The translations under genes were made by a program, and so were the position numbers. From NCBI RefSeq assembly GCF_001540865.1, contig NC_033632.1, positions 9,634,271-9,698,270 on the forward strand: a stretch of 64,000 nucleotides of DNA, read 5' to 3'. The notes beneath the pieces are model-generated. The model worked only from the letters and a program-made list of their open reading frames with translations, searched no databases and was not told the DNA's origin. Positions 1 through 11,561 of this stretch are shown one piece after another (within the stretch, counting starts at the first letter, position 1; each line of letters starts with the position of its first letter). The DNA comes from Ananas comosus (lineage: Eukaryota > Streptophyta > Magnoliopsida > Poales > Bromeliaceae).

Positions 1-30
1 CCGGAACAAGATTTGTGGATTTTGTATTGG

Positions 31-270
31 GTACCGGTACGTAGGATCAAGTACAGGTACGCAATGTAAAAGCTGGAAAATAAGCTCTCGGGTTTTGAGG
101 AATCAAACCTGAGTACTTGTACTGGATTTGTACTAGGTACCGGTACTGGAAGGTGAGTACCAGTACGCAGTGGAAAAATTAAAAATCTAACATTCGGATT
201 CTGAGGTACCGAAAATCGAATACCGGTACTGGATGCTCGAGTACCGGTACGCCAACCCGAGTACCGGTAC
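31..270. repeat. Cluster of GTACCGGTAC palindromes
   Basis: Five short inverted repeats centred on ACCGGT fall within 240 bases; four are the perfect 10-base GTACCGGTAC. The same core recurs in unrelated LTRs in this window. Confidence 0.8.
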
Positions 271-897
271 TCAGCCCTGCAGAATGCTATTTTTGAAGGG
301 TAATTTCGTAAATTCAGTTGGGGGCTTATATACGGGGACCCTTCTCCCCTTTCTCTGCAGAAAACACACATTCACATACACACAGAGAGAGAGAGGGAGG
401 AGCTCATCTCTCTCACTCTCTTCTTCTCCTTCTCCAACTTGGAGATATTGGTGGAGACCGACCTCGGGAATGCGTAGAGAACGGTGGATCGAGCTCTCGG
501 ATGCTTGGAGGCTCGGAGTGCTTCCGACTCGAGGTTCATTTTTGGGTTAAAATTTTAGGATTTGGATTAAATCCTTTGAAATGTGATTCTAGAGATCCCT
601 GGATGATTCTAAACTAGTTTAATCAAGATTTCTCCATGGATTTGGGATATTTTCGGGGAAATGAGAATCTAAGGTTAGAATTGGGGGTTTTGAGGTTTTA
701 AGGTTTTGAACCAAATTGATCTTCTAATTCTCTAATTGAAGGGTAGAGGAGAGCCCCAGGCAACCGTAAATTGGAAATCGGCGAGCGTTCAGTTGTCAAT
801 TTCGAGGACACACCGAACCGGGCGACATTGGCCGTGGGAGTCTGATTGCAAGCGTCTACAAGCAATCGGAAGCATTGTGAGGTGGGTTGTGCTTTAC

Positions 898-902
898 CGA
901 AG
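898..902. other. Left target-site duplication of element A (CGAAG)
   Basis: CGAAG immediately precedes the TGTTAGG start of the element A 5' LTR and is repeated directly after the 3' LTR end at 24214-24218. A 5-base duplication is typical of LTR retrotransposon integration. Confidence 0.85.
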
Positions 903-2130
903 TGTTAGGTCCTATATGTTGGCAAGTTTCGTGGGTCGAGTCGGAGTCTTGAAGAAGTCTGGAGCGGAGTATTGAAGATCGAAGAATCCAAGACTTCGAA
1001 GAATCAGAAAGGACGCAAAACACGCAAAACTTGAATCACGATGCGTAGGTAAGCTTTAAATCTTGTTTATGGTGATTCATACTTATTTATAGATCTTAGA
1101 ATCATATTTTCATATTGTAATTGATTAAAAAGTTTCTAAGAGCTTGTAAAATCCGAAACAATGCATTTTCAGCAAAAATTGCATTGTTGTACCGGTACAA
1201 GGGTTTTCTGTCCAGGGTACAGACATCAGCGTTTGCGCAGAAAAGTTTGATGGTTGTTCCGGTACAACCATCACGGCTGTACCGGTACAAGCCCTGTTCC
1301 GGAACAAGCTGCAGCCTGTTCAGGGTACAGAAGCTTCGCAGAAAAATCTTCCGTCATGCTGTACCCTAGACAACTTTCCTTGTTCCGGTACAAGGTTCTG
1401 ATTTTGGAAAGAAACTTTCTAATCCTACTTCGTTTTGATTCTAAAGTCTATAAATAAGCTATAGAGGTTCTCTAACTGATTAAGCTTGATAAGATTACAT
1501 GTTTGAGAAACCCTAGAGGCTAGTATTTTGTTCTAAACCTATTTTCTACAAATTAGCCTCTTTAGATCAAATCGAGATAACGTTTCGCATTCGCTATATG
1601 TCGATTTGATCTAGTTTTCGCTTGGAGTTTTCTTCCTTGGTTTTCTACGATACTCCTAAGCGAAGGATCACCATAATCATGATGCTCTTCATGAACGGCG
1701 TCGTGGATTCGGCGTGAACAAAGGCGGTTCGTTGATTCGGATCGTTGGCTTGTGGATTCGAGTGGCGTCGTGGATTCGGCGTGATTGAAGCTTCGTGGAT
1801 TCGAAGTGGAGGCGTTCGTGGATTCGAACGTGAGGGCGTGGACAACCCGGAGGGTAGCGCGAAGATTCATAGGAGGTTAAGAGAGGTTGAGTCCGTGGAA
1901 TCGGTAATCACCTTGTAATCTTTTCTCTTAGTGAATTATTTTTTCGCGTGTTGGTCCCGTGGGTTTTTCTCCAAGTTGGAGTTTTCTCACGTAAATCTCG
2001 GTGTGCTTTTTATTTTCCGCATTTATTTTTATTGCATCGAGATTTGTGGTTTTTGGCCATTCACCTATTCACCCCCCCTCTAGGTGATAGATACAATCTA
2101 GGTAGATACTTGGGCTCCTCAAAACTTTCA
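903..2130 (+). repeat. Element A 5' LTR
   Basis: A 1228-base LTR that begins TGTTAGGTCC and ends ACTTTCA. It matches, as reverse complement, the LTR at 8391-9598, and partial copies occur at 14945-16220, 18210-19418, 20262-21513 and 23425-24213. Palindromes TTGTACCGGTACAA (1187-1200) and GTACCGGTACAA (1279-1290) lie in its first third. It ends directly against the primer-binding site. Confidence 0.9.
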
Positions 2131-2132
2131 AT

Positions 2133-2144
2133 TGGTATCAGAGC
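2133..2144 (+). other. Primer-binding site (initiator Met-tRNA type), element A
   Basis: TGGTATCAGAGC, complementary to the 3' end of plant initiator methionine tRNA, lies two bases after the LTR end. This is the usual Copia priming site. Confidence 0.92.
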
Positions 2145-2168
2145 AGGATCTAGATAAATTATTTTCTA

Positions 2169-3092
2169 ATGGCCGAAGGCGGTAACGTTAATCGATCTCC
2201 ACTCTTCGATGGCACGAATTATACCGATTGGAAAGTTCGCATGAGAGCTTTTCTAATTGCAATCGATGAGCGTGTTTGGAAAGCTATTGAATTTGGTTGG
2301 GAGCACCCTACCGAAGTTGTCAATAACGCTACCATTCCTAAACCACGGAACAAGTGGACAAAAGATGAAAACGAGTCATCTTCGTTTAACGGTAAAGGAA
2401 TTAATGCTTTATTCAACGCTTTATCGCAAACGGAGTTTCCTCGGGTTTCGGCATGCGAAACGGCAAAGGAAATTTAGGATACTCTACAAGTTACGCATGA
2501 AGGAACAAGCTTAGTAAAGGTCCAAAAATTGCAAATGCTAACTAGCAAGTTTGATTCAATTTCTATAGACGAAAATGAGACCTTTACCGAGTACTATACG
2601 CGTCTACAAGACGTTGTGAATACATGTGCTAACTTGGGAGAGAAAATCCCGGATTCAAAGGTTATTAGAAAAATTCTTCAAACTTTTCCGGAATGCTTTC
2701 GGGCAAAGGTTGCCGCGATCGAAACGGTTAAGCATCCGGACGAGATGAAAGTCAAAAAATTAGTAGGCGCTTTACAAACGTATGAGATGACTTTTCCTAC
2801 TAATCCATCTTCTTCCAAGTCTTTCTCTAAAAGTACAGGGGTTGCGTTGAAATCGACAAAAGAGGAAGACGGAGACTCGGATTTCGACGGAGATGTTTCT
2901 CTTGCCGAATTCAAACATAAACTTGCACTTCTAACGAAGAAGTTTCGTCAGAATTTTCGAAAGAAGAACAACTCGGACAAGGCTTCATCATCTAAGCGAC
3001 AATCTTTTTCTAAATCTTCTATATCTAAAGAGAAGAAGCGTGCAAAGGCTTCAAAAGAAAAGGAAGAATTTGAAGGCGAGATCCGATGCTAC
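2169..3092 (+). pseudogene. gag: Element A gag, N-terminal part (broken)
   Basis: The start at 2169 lies 25 bases past the primer site and begins MAEGGNVNRS. The following FDGTNYTDWKVRM segment is the conserved start of Copia gag (DUF4219/UBN2 type). The frame holds one TAG stop at 2475-2477 at a position expected to be Trp, then continues open through an alpha-helical gag core and a Lys/Ser-rich basic linker. It stops being gag at 3092, just after the first Cys of a CCHC zinc knuckle, because a solo LTR is inserted there. Downstream gag resumes at 5596. The product would be a virus-like-particle structural protein. This copy cannot encode it intact. Confidence 0.88.
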
Positions 3093-5590
3093 TGTCACGC
3101 CCTGGATTTCAGCGGAAGCTTACCAGTCGCGTGTACAGACCCGCCGTGTACACCACAACTCAAGTATACACCAGGCGTCTACAATCAATATAGAACAAGA
3201 ATTCAATTCTAATCAGGTAATCAGAGCAAAACGTTCCGGAGTGCTGGGCTTGGGGGGGCGCGACCCCCGCAAGCGTGTACGAAAGAGCGTAATGGCATGC
3301 AAGCTGTAATCCATGGTACAAATAGTCCAACGGCATCATGTCTCTGACATGGAATCTCAATTCGACCCAAGGTCAACACTGTAGTACCCAATCATAAGTC
3401 ACCCTCAATAACCTGTTGCTCAACTCTACCAAGAGCCAATACAACTTAATAAGTTTAAGCTTTGCCTCACACTAGCGCGTCTATCAAGCTACATTGTATA
3501 CTCACTTATAGTCCTCTCACTACTCCTTACATATAAGGAAAGTGGTTTACTACAGTTATGTTCAATGACTCATGGCACATAGCCTATAGTCCAACATCAT
3601 CCTTTACTACTTGGTAAACAAAAATTAACAATAACCTAGATACTTATAACAGAATAACATTCAAGTTATATCATCATGCCAATATCTAGGTATTCAACTA
3701 GAGCAATACCATAACATGAAAGTAAAGGAGAATCAATAGTGTAAAATAAATAGATGCAACCTTCTATGAAACGTTTCTCACCAGATTCACATACAAGTCC
3801 TTCGAGGTATTCAATGTAGGCTCAATTTCGGATTTTTAACTAGATTCTTCTCAATTTCAAAGGTTCTACTAGTTGTAACATCATGAAATAAGAAAACAGT
3901 ACCAACAAAGGGAATGAGTATATAAACATCATCGAAGACACTCATATATGTTTCCATTTACTTATATCATAGCTCTTCTATGAACTACTAGTTCCAATCC
4001 TATGCATACTACATGTAAACTTGCATAAGTTCCTTGTTGTCTACTAGAACCAAATAAGATCATTCCAACTATAAAGAAGTTTCCATTAGATCCAATATGA
4101 AATGCATGATGAAACATGCCCAAGATTCAATCAAACAATTTAAATGCATATAATTATGTAACGATTCCGATTCCATATGTCCAAGATGGCATAGAGGGAA
4201 TTCACCCTTTTCGGGAAGGTCCGACCCACCTATTATGAAGCTCAATTTAGCTAAAAAGGAGTCCCGAAACTCAGCTCAATTGGTTCTCGAACCTGCTGAA
4301 ATCAAGTATCAAAACCGCATTGCAATTAGGATCAAAATGTCCGAAATCGGCATAATTTTCACTTAGTACAATATATTAACTTAAATCCCTATTTTGGTTC
4401 GAGTTAGTACCTCAAGTTCAACCTAGAAAGGCTCTCCAATGTCAACCAAAGATAATCCAAAGGTCGGTTGCACTCTCGCTGCAAATAGCGCCGAGACGGT
4501 ATTAAAATCCGCGTATACTAGTTAATATAGCCGGAAACTTGCGAAATCCGTTTCTAACGGAAATTTCTACTTACCCCTGGCTTAAACACCTTCCAAACCA
4601 ATTCTCGAGGTCACCAATTTAGTTCAAAGTGGTTTGGAAATCTGCTGCGAAGAAATAATTCTAAACTGCGTCAGTTTACACAACTAACCCGCGTATAGTT
4701 CCGAAATTGATTCAAAATCACTAATTACCTTTATCAAGCTTCAAAACAACATTTCCCTGAGCTAAAGTGGGTGCATCACAGCTAAATAACTCATCTCTAG
4801 CTGCTGAAAATCCCTTCTCATTCAGCTGGAAGCAACGATACCATAACGCGTCAAAATCCGACACTAAACCGCAAACTAAAGAAAAGTTGAGCTAATTACC
4901 TTTATAAAGCTGCAATTCAGCTTTCACTTGGTGATAGGACCACAGAAATTCAATAAGAAGTCTTCTCCCCATGTGCCAAATGCTTCTCTTGAGTCTTCAC
5001 ATCAGCGAGTGTCGAGCGCGGCGCGAAAGAAGCTCGAATAGGCGATTTCTACTTGAGGAGAGAGAAACCCTAGAGAGAGAAAATGAGGAAGGTGCAAAAC
5101 CCTTCCTCTGAGCTCTAGCCTCATCCCTCTAGCTCCAGAAGTCGTGCTGGGGGAGATAAGGATGGGTATGAGGTGAAAAGACCAAAAACTCCCTGCTGCC
5201 ACGCAACTACTGCCTCTGCTGCTTGCTGTACCGGTACAGCATCATGCATGTACCGGTACACCAATACAAAATGGCCAATTTCGCAGGAGCAATGCACATT
5301 CTCGCTTCCCACATCCCGATCACTCTCAAACTCATTCATAAACATCTTTAAACCCTTTAGAACATGTAAGAAGGTTCCGAATGTCATTCTCCTTACTCGA
5401 ACTTCGCAATTGACCCAATTCAGAGCATTGCATTTGAGTCAAGCATTTGCGATGCACTTTTCCATTTCCAGCTATCTGTTTGCCCCGGTAATTTGCAGAA
5501 GCCTCTTAACAATCCTTCAACGGTTGAAGAAGAGTTCCCTTCACTATTCCAACCCTCAAATTCACAGTTGCCGAAGTTCAGTGCATTACA
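3093..5590 (-). mobile_element. Solo LTR (Ty3-type, TGTCACGCC...GCATTACA) inserted in gag
   Basis: 2498 bases bounded by TGTCACGCC and GCATTACA and flanked by the 5-base duplication GCTAC (3088-3092 and 5591-5595). No pol or second LTR lies inside, so it is a solo LTR. Relatives in the window (51093-51760, 53081-54693) suggest the LTR reads on the minus strand, starting TGTAATG and ending GGGCGTGACA. The segment at 5000-5120 then looks like a leader region. A perfect 16-base palindrome GCTGTACCGGTACAGC is at 5225-5240 and another at 5249-5260. No gene is seen in it. Confidence 0.88.
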
Positions 5591-5595
5591 GCTAC

Positions 5596-6702
5596 AAATG
5601 CAAAGGCTACGGCCACATCGCGACGGATTGTCCTTCAAAGAAGGCTTATAAGCAAAAGGCTTTGCAAGCAAAGACGTGGGATGATACAACTTCAAGTGAT
5701 TCAAGTTCAAGTGACGAAGAAAAAAATGGAAATCTTGCTTTATTTGCTAAATCTACCTTGCCTTCGTCTAATGTTGTGTGTTTATCCTCTATTGCTACTA
5801 ATTCCAATACTTCTCTTTCTTCGCATGACTCTTTGAGCAACAATGGCGAAAGTGAGGAGGAATCAAACGACGACGACATAGCGGAAGCGTACAATCAACT
5901 TCTCATTGACTCAAAGAAAATGGCTAAACTCAATAAGAAGTTGAGACGTCGTTTGTTGGAACTTGAGGAGGAAAACAACAACGTGAAGACATTGAATAAG
6001 GCTCTTGAGGAGGAAAGGGATTCAAGCTTGAAGAATATTTCGGACCTTCAAGAGAAGCTTAATGAAGCGGAATTAACGATCAAATCATATAAAGACAAGG
6101 TTGAATTTTTGGAGCAACAATTCGAGGAATCGCACACATCCAACAAGTCTTTGACCAATCAAGTTCGTCAACTTCAATCCGACATTCAACGATTTTCTTC
6201 CGGATCAAAGAAACTAGATCATATGCTCGGATTGGGTCAAATGAACAAGCTTGGACTCGGATATGAACGCACATACGTTGAGAAGGATTCAATATCAACT
6301 TCTAAAGTCTCAACAACTTCGAAAGAGAAAGTGTGTCATAAATGTGGCAAGAAAGGACACATTAAAAGGAATTGCCCAAATAAGGAAAAGAAGAATCAAT
6401 CGGCAATGTCTAAACCTCAAACGGCTTCATCTACAACTCGACTTTCCCCGCGGAATCAAAAGAAAAATCAAGTTAGTCGAGTACCTCAAAAGAACCGGAT
6501 TTCTAATGCACAACGCCAAGTTCATGCAAACCGGGTGCATAAGCCTCAACGACAAATTCAACCAAAGCCTCAACCGAAGAAACCACCAACGGTCGATCAT
6601 AAATCTAAACAAACGGCACCAAACGTCGACAAGCCAAGAAAACCAAAGATCCGACAAGTTTGGATCCGGAAAGGTGATATCTTTCCTTGCTCCTCGTCTT
6701 AG
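5596..6702 (+). pseudogene. gag: Element A gag, C-terminal part (two zinc knuckles, coiled coil)
   Basis: Coding resumes inside the first CCHC knuckle (CKGYGHIATDC, whose first Cys is at 3087-3089 before the solo LTR). Next come an acidic Ser-rich stretch and a long coiled coil (about 5920-6200). A second complete knuckle, CHKCGKKGHIKRNC, is at about 6330-6375, followed by a basic Gln/Pro/Lys-rich tail ending RKGDIFPCSSS and a stop at 6700-6702. The knuckles presumably bind RNA. No protease or other pol domain follows. This part has no stop or frameshift, so apart from the solo LTR and the upstream TAG the gag is well preserved. An open frame continues upstream into the solo LTR, but that is chance. 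Confidence 0.88.
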
Positions 6703-8282
6703 TCATTTTTTACCTTTAGTGTAATGCTTTGATTGGTGCTTGTTGCATAATTTTATTCATTGCATTACATGTTTGAATGATTTTTGATGCATTGAATTTT
6801 TGTTTATTTATAAATCATTTTGAGGAAAGGTGTTTAGAAATTCAAAATTTTCGAGAAAAGAGATGATTGAGATCCATGATTTTGGAGAGAGAAATTTTTT
6901 TTCAAAGTTGTTTAAACGGTGTTTAAACTTCACAATCATATTAAGTTAAATTCATATTAATTATCGGTTTTACTCCACTTTTTATTATTTTGACGATAAA
7001 TTAATATATAATTTCTTAATGCATAAATTCATCAAAATTTTGAAATCAAATTTGATCTCTTGGTGATTAATTCATCTTGGTTGTGAGTGTTGGATATGAT
7101 GAATGGATACTCTCTAATTGACTAAAATTCGTCAAAATTATTTTCAATTGTGAGATTGTCTAATTTAGGGGGAGTTTGAAATTGTTTAAAAAAAAAAAAG
7201 AAAAAAAAGAAAAAAATAAACTCCTATGTTTAAAAGATGTGGAAAGAGTTACATCCTAAAAGGAGTGTGAAAACCACCACCACATGTAGGAAAGAGCTAC
7301 CACCGCGGTCGTCCGGTAAGTGTGTGAAGCTACCACATGGAGATTAATTGAAAAGCCGAAAAGGTTGGAAAAAGTTTATAAATATTAAAATTTTCGGAGT
7401 TATAAGGTGGTAAGTTGAAAAGATGCTCAAAGAGCCACCCCCGGTGCCATATTAGTTAAATCTCTATTTTGAATGTGTTGCAACAAATTGGTGTCAATTT
7501 TGTTGAATTTCTAAAAATCATTTTTCATCAACTTACATCTTGATGGTTTTGAATCATTAAATTATTTTTGATATTGAAATTTTGATGTTTCGATGTGTTT
7601 GGAAATTTTATAATATCTTAGTTTCATTATAATGATTTTTGGAGTAAAAGCCTTAATTATATGAATTTAATTTAAATTTGATGGGTTTTTAAAGGATATT
7701 TTTCGAAAAAAAAAAAATTTCACATTTTGGTCCTTGTACCGGTACAAGAAACCGTGTTCCGGTACAAGGACTGCGGCTGAGCGGAATATAACCGGGTATA
7801 ACGCTTCGATCTCTCTCAAATTTCAACCTTTCTCAAAAAATTTTGTTCCTGAGAGCTCCAACGACTCTTCTTCAACCGTTCTACACGTTTTCTTCTTGGA
7901 TTTGTAAGTTTTCAGCATCAAATTTGTGAGTTTTATCCCGGTTTTGATATTTTCACTGTTTTTGCGGGATAAGGGTTTGATCTCTGTTCTAATCCGTTTT
8001 TGATGCAATTTTTTGCTATAGATCAGTGTCTTAGGCTATTATATTGTAGATCACTTGAACAACATCAAAATAAGTTATTTTTCGCTGATCTAAAATTTAT
8101 GTTCTAATATGCATATAATTTCGGGATTTTTCAAAAAGTTCGATTTTTGCTGAAATTTTTTGCATGATCTGGTTAGAAATAGCATTTGTATGCATTCTAA
8201 TGTTATTAGAAATTTTTTCGCTATTTTTACAGTTTTTTTTTTTTTAATTTTGTTCATATATGCAATTTTTTGATATAGAAAA
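6703..8282 (+). other. Element A non-coding spacer between gag and ORF2
   Basis: About 1.6 kb of AT-rich sequence with poly(A)-like runs (7185-7220) and no coding potential. It is conserved in element B (11562-13126, reverse) and in the 40.8-kb copy (41140-42820). An autonomous Copia element would carry pol here. The end of the spacer (7735-7770) has two ACCGGTACAA-like motifs. Confidence 0.7.
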
Positions 8283-8390
8283 ATGGCGTTTTTGTTCGTA
8301 TTGGTGTTGTTGGTGCTAATGGCTGGGAGACGGAGCCGTGGTGGTGGTAGAGGTCGTCATGGGGTTTCTAAAAGGACACGCACAACTGAA
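8283..8390 (+). pseudogene. Element A ORF2, 5' fragment cut by element B
   Basis: ATG at 8283 opens a hydrophobic Val/Leu-rich start followed by a second Met and an Arg/Gly-rich basic stretch (MAGRRSRGGGRG). The frame is cut at 8390, after CTGAA, where the element B LTR begins. It resumes on the far side of B at 16226. The same start occurs in element B (11561 on the minus strand) and, degraded, at 42823. Confidence 0.75.
8386..8390. other. Left target-site duplication of element B (CTGAA)
   Basis: CTGAA at 8386-8390 directly abuts the B LTR and recurs at 16221-16225 on its other side. Element A ORF2 reads across the pair. Confidence 0.88.
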
Positions 8391-9598
8391 TGAAAGTTTT
8401 GAGAAGCCCAAGGATCTATCTAGATTGTATCTATCACCTAGAGGGGGGTGAATAGGTGTACCTGCCAAAAACCACAAATCTCGATGCAATAAAAATAAAT
8501 GCGAAAAATAAAAAGCACACCGAGATTTACGTGGAAAAACTCCAACTTGGAGAAAAACCCACGGGACCAACACGCGAAAAAAATAATTCACTAAGAGAAA
8601 AAATTACAAGGTGATTACCGACTCCACGGACTCAACCTCTCTAAACCTCCTATGAATCTTCGCGCTACCCTCCGGGTTGTCCACGCCCTCACGTTCGAGT
8701 CCACGAACGCCTCCACTTCGAATCCACGAAGCTTCAATTACGCCGAATCCACGACGCCACTCGAATCCACGAGCCAACGATCCGAATCCACGGATAACAC
8801 CTTTGTTCACGCCCGAATCCACGGCGCCGCATGAAGAGCATCATGATTATGGTGGTCCTTCGCTTAGGAGTATCGTAGAAACCAAGAATAAAACTCCAAG
8901 CAAACGCGAGATCAAATCGACATATAGAGAATGCAAACAACTATCTCGATTTGATCTAAAAGAGGCCTAATTTGTAGAAAATAGGTTTAGAATGAAATCC
9001 GAGCCTTCTAGGTTCTTCAAACATGTATTCTTATGATACTAAATCAGTTAGAGAACCCTATAGCTTATTTATAGACTTTAGAATCAAAACGTAAAATTAA
9101 AAGTTTCTTTCCAAAATCAGCACCTCTGACCGAACAAGGAAAGGTGTCCAGGGTACAACATGACGAAAGATTTTTCTGGCAACTTCTGTACCGCTGGACA
9201 GACTGCTTTTGTTCCGGAACAGGCTTGTACCGTACAGCCATGATTGTACCGGAACAACCATCAAACACTCTGCGCAAACACTGATGGCGTTACCGCTGAC
9301 AGAAAACTCCGTACCGTACAACAATTCAATTTTCGTTAAAAATGTATTATTTCGGTTTTACAAGCTCTTAGAAACTTTCTAATCAATTACAACTTGAAAA
9401 AATGATTCTAAATCTATAAATAAGTATGAATCCCATAACAAGAATTAAAGGCTTACCTAAGCATTCAGTGATTCAAGTTTACTGTTTTGTTCCTTCTATC
9501 TTCGAAGTCTTGGATTCTTCGATCTTCAATACGCCGCTCCGGACTTCTTCAAGACTCCGACTAGACCCACGAAACTTGCCAACACATAGGACCTAACA
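8391..9598 (-). repeat. Element B 3' LTR
   Basis: 1208 bases. The reverse complement begins TGTTAGGTCC and ends ACTTTCA, matching the 5' LTR of A along its length. It directly follows (minus sense) a purine-rich tract. The CCGGTACAA motifs seen in A are partly eroded here. Confidence 0.88.
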
Positions 9599-9610
9599 AT
9601 CTCCCCCTTT
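9599..9610 (-). other. Polypurine tract of element B
   Basis: On the minus strand AAAGGGGGAGAT immediately precedes the 3' LTR, the expected place for second-strand priming. Several more CTCCCCCTTT blocks (plus sense) occur at 9810-9900. Confidence 0.75.
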
Positions 9611-10109
9611 GGCAATTTCGTGACAAAACACACACAAACTCAATAATTACATTGCAAAAAGAAAATGAAGTTCAATTGTCATCACCAAAACATTGAACTC
9701 CTCGCGTGTAGGCCAAATACAAATTGAAACTCAACTAGGAGTCTTGAAGTCTTGACTTCCTACAAAATAATTCATTCAAAAATGATTAGCACTAAATTCT
9801 TATACATTCTCCCCCTTTGTTCACATCTCCCCCTTTGTTCTTGAACTTATCATCCTCTGCTTCAGTTCAATGCCTGTTCATCCATGCTCTCCCCCTTCAT
9901 CTACACTCTTCCCCTTTTTGTCAAAAATTGCCAAAAGAAAGCAAATAGAAAGAGAAAACACGCTAGAAAAATATGATAGTAGTCTAGTCATAGTTACAGG
10001 CCTAAAACAAAAGTAAAAACATACTACAGAAAGATAAGCAAGCAAATCTAAAACATCATCCGAAACAGCAAATGCAGTGAAAGAAAGAGACTAAGTTCGA
10101 CGAAAAAAT
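9611..10109 (-). other. Element B untranslated region between ORF2 and the polypurine tract
   Basis: About 500 AT-rich bases with repeated purine-rich blocks and no coding potential. The equivalent lies at 17720-18200 and 22940-23420 in element A. Confidence 0.6.
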
Positions 10110-11561
10110 CACTCCGTGTCCTCATCATCATCATCATCATCTCCAGCACCAGCGCTAGAACCTCCAGCCTCAGGAGCATCACAAGACGGTGGAATGAGAG
10201 GATGTCGTGAAGATGACCGCTGATACGAGGCAGAGATGGAGTAGGTTCCCAAATATCATCATGTCGACACCCCATCTTATCCATCAATCTTTTGATACTT
10301 AACTCAAACTTTTTGATGCCGGACTCAACTTTTGTTCCAATGTTGTTCACCTTCTTCTTTAATTTTCGCAAATCATCCTTAACTGATTCCAACGTCGTCG
10401 CTCCCCCCGAACTAGATGAAGTATCATAACTCCCTCGAGATGTAGGCGGAGGAGCAGAGCTAGAAGCTGCTCTCGGTGGAGGCGCTGGGCTAGATGCTTC
10501 AGGAGGTGCCCCTTTGGTCTGATGGAATGACTTGAGAGTGCTAACAGACTTAGCCCAAGTCACTGAGTCAATAGGCCCAAGGCCAACATCATATTTGTCA
10601 CAGGATGTATCTACTCCATTTGCTTGAAGAATCCTCGTAATCAGAACAGGGAAAGGAAGTAGATCCCGTCGAGTGGCACCCTGAATCACGTGTATCATCC
10701 TTTGCCAGATCAGAAATGGAATGTTGATGTTCAATCCATGAGCCTGCTCTGGATGACCCAGTAGATATAGCAACACTAATCTCTCCCAGCGGATCCTCTT
10801 TGTGCCGATAGTTTGTTGAACATTATAGCTCATAACCAAGGATAGCAAGTGATACTCAGGTAATAAATTCTTGGAATCAATGTAACCATGAGTCATGTAA
10901 ACACCGGCTTTGCATATAGCTCCAAGAATGATATTCATGTGAGTTGATGCTTGGAATCCTCCTGACGTATAGAGAAGACCTGTAGTGTCCACATGCATTC
11001 CCAAAATCTCTCCAATATCATAGGGAGTAACTGGAAATCTCCTCTGACGCACAACAGTCTCGAAAATAAAAGTGCCTGTTTCATCATCTTAAGCAAGTAC
11101 TTTACCATTCATATAGAACTCCCGAATGAGTTCTACACAGAAAGAAGCCTTTGCAGGAATCCGTCCAACTGGCTCAATAGGTGCGCGCTGTAGTAGTCGT
11201 CCAAAATCAGGAACATCCCGAATCAGATCATTGAAGTTCACAAAGCGTTCAGCTATGCACGACTTCGATGCAAACAACCTTCGCCGTTCTGGAGGGACAT
11301 CCACAGCTTGTTTTGTACGTCCCTCACGAGTACGCGAACCACCACCATGAGATGATTCGCCAGCTATTCCTTTGCCTTTGTCAAGGCGAGCAATAGGTTC
11401 TTCAGATTCTTCCGGGAGCTCGCCTGATAATCCGGATCAGACCCGGACGCTTCTTCAGTTGTGCGTGTCCTTTTAGAAACCCCATGACGATCTCTACCAC
11501 TACCACGGCTCCGTCTCCCAGCCATTAACACCAACAACACCAATACGAGCAAAAACGCCAT
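10110..11561 (-). pseudogene. Element B ORF2: 'putative plant transposon protein'-like domain
   Basis: The frame starts at 11561 (or 11525, MAGRRSRGSG). It has a basic Arg/Gly N-terminus, an acidic linker and then a globular segment with motifs such as RFVNFNDLIRDVPDFGRLL, ELIREFYMNG, RRFPVTPYDIGEILGM and RIRWERLVLLYLLGHPE. This resembles the plant retroelement-associated family annotated as a putative plant transposon protein domain; that match is from memory. A Pro/Ser/Ala-rich linker, a Lys-rich coiled coil and an Asp-rich tail ending at a TGA at 10110-10112 follow. It is broken by a frameshift near 11425, a TAA near 11090 (GAA in both element A copies) and a frameshift near 10225. The function is unknown. 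It has no reverse transcriptase or integrase motif. Confidence 0.72.

Larger units (their letters stand above)
1..902 (+). repeat. Left half of an LTR-like repeat, split by element A
   Basis: No host gene is seen. Positions 1-285 carry five palindromic GTACCGGTAC-type sites (31-40, 137-146, 221-228, 241-250, 261-270). A TATA-like TTATATA at 326-332 is followed by a pyrimidine- and GA-rich leader, as in an LTR promoter. The sequence stops at 902 where element A begins, and its other half resumes at 24219 and ends in GGGGCGTGACA at 25805. Joining the halves is an inference from the matching target duplication of element A. The true left end lies outside the window. Confidence 0.55.

Noticed and set aside
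5173..5595. N-terminal extension of the gag C-terminal frame
   Set aside because: This stretch lies inside the solo LTR (duplication GCTAC at 5591-5595) and is open by chance.
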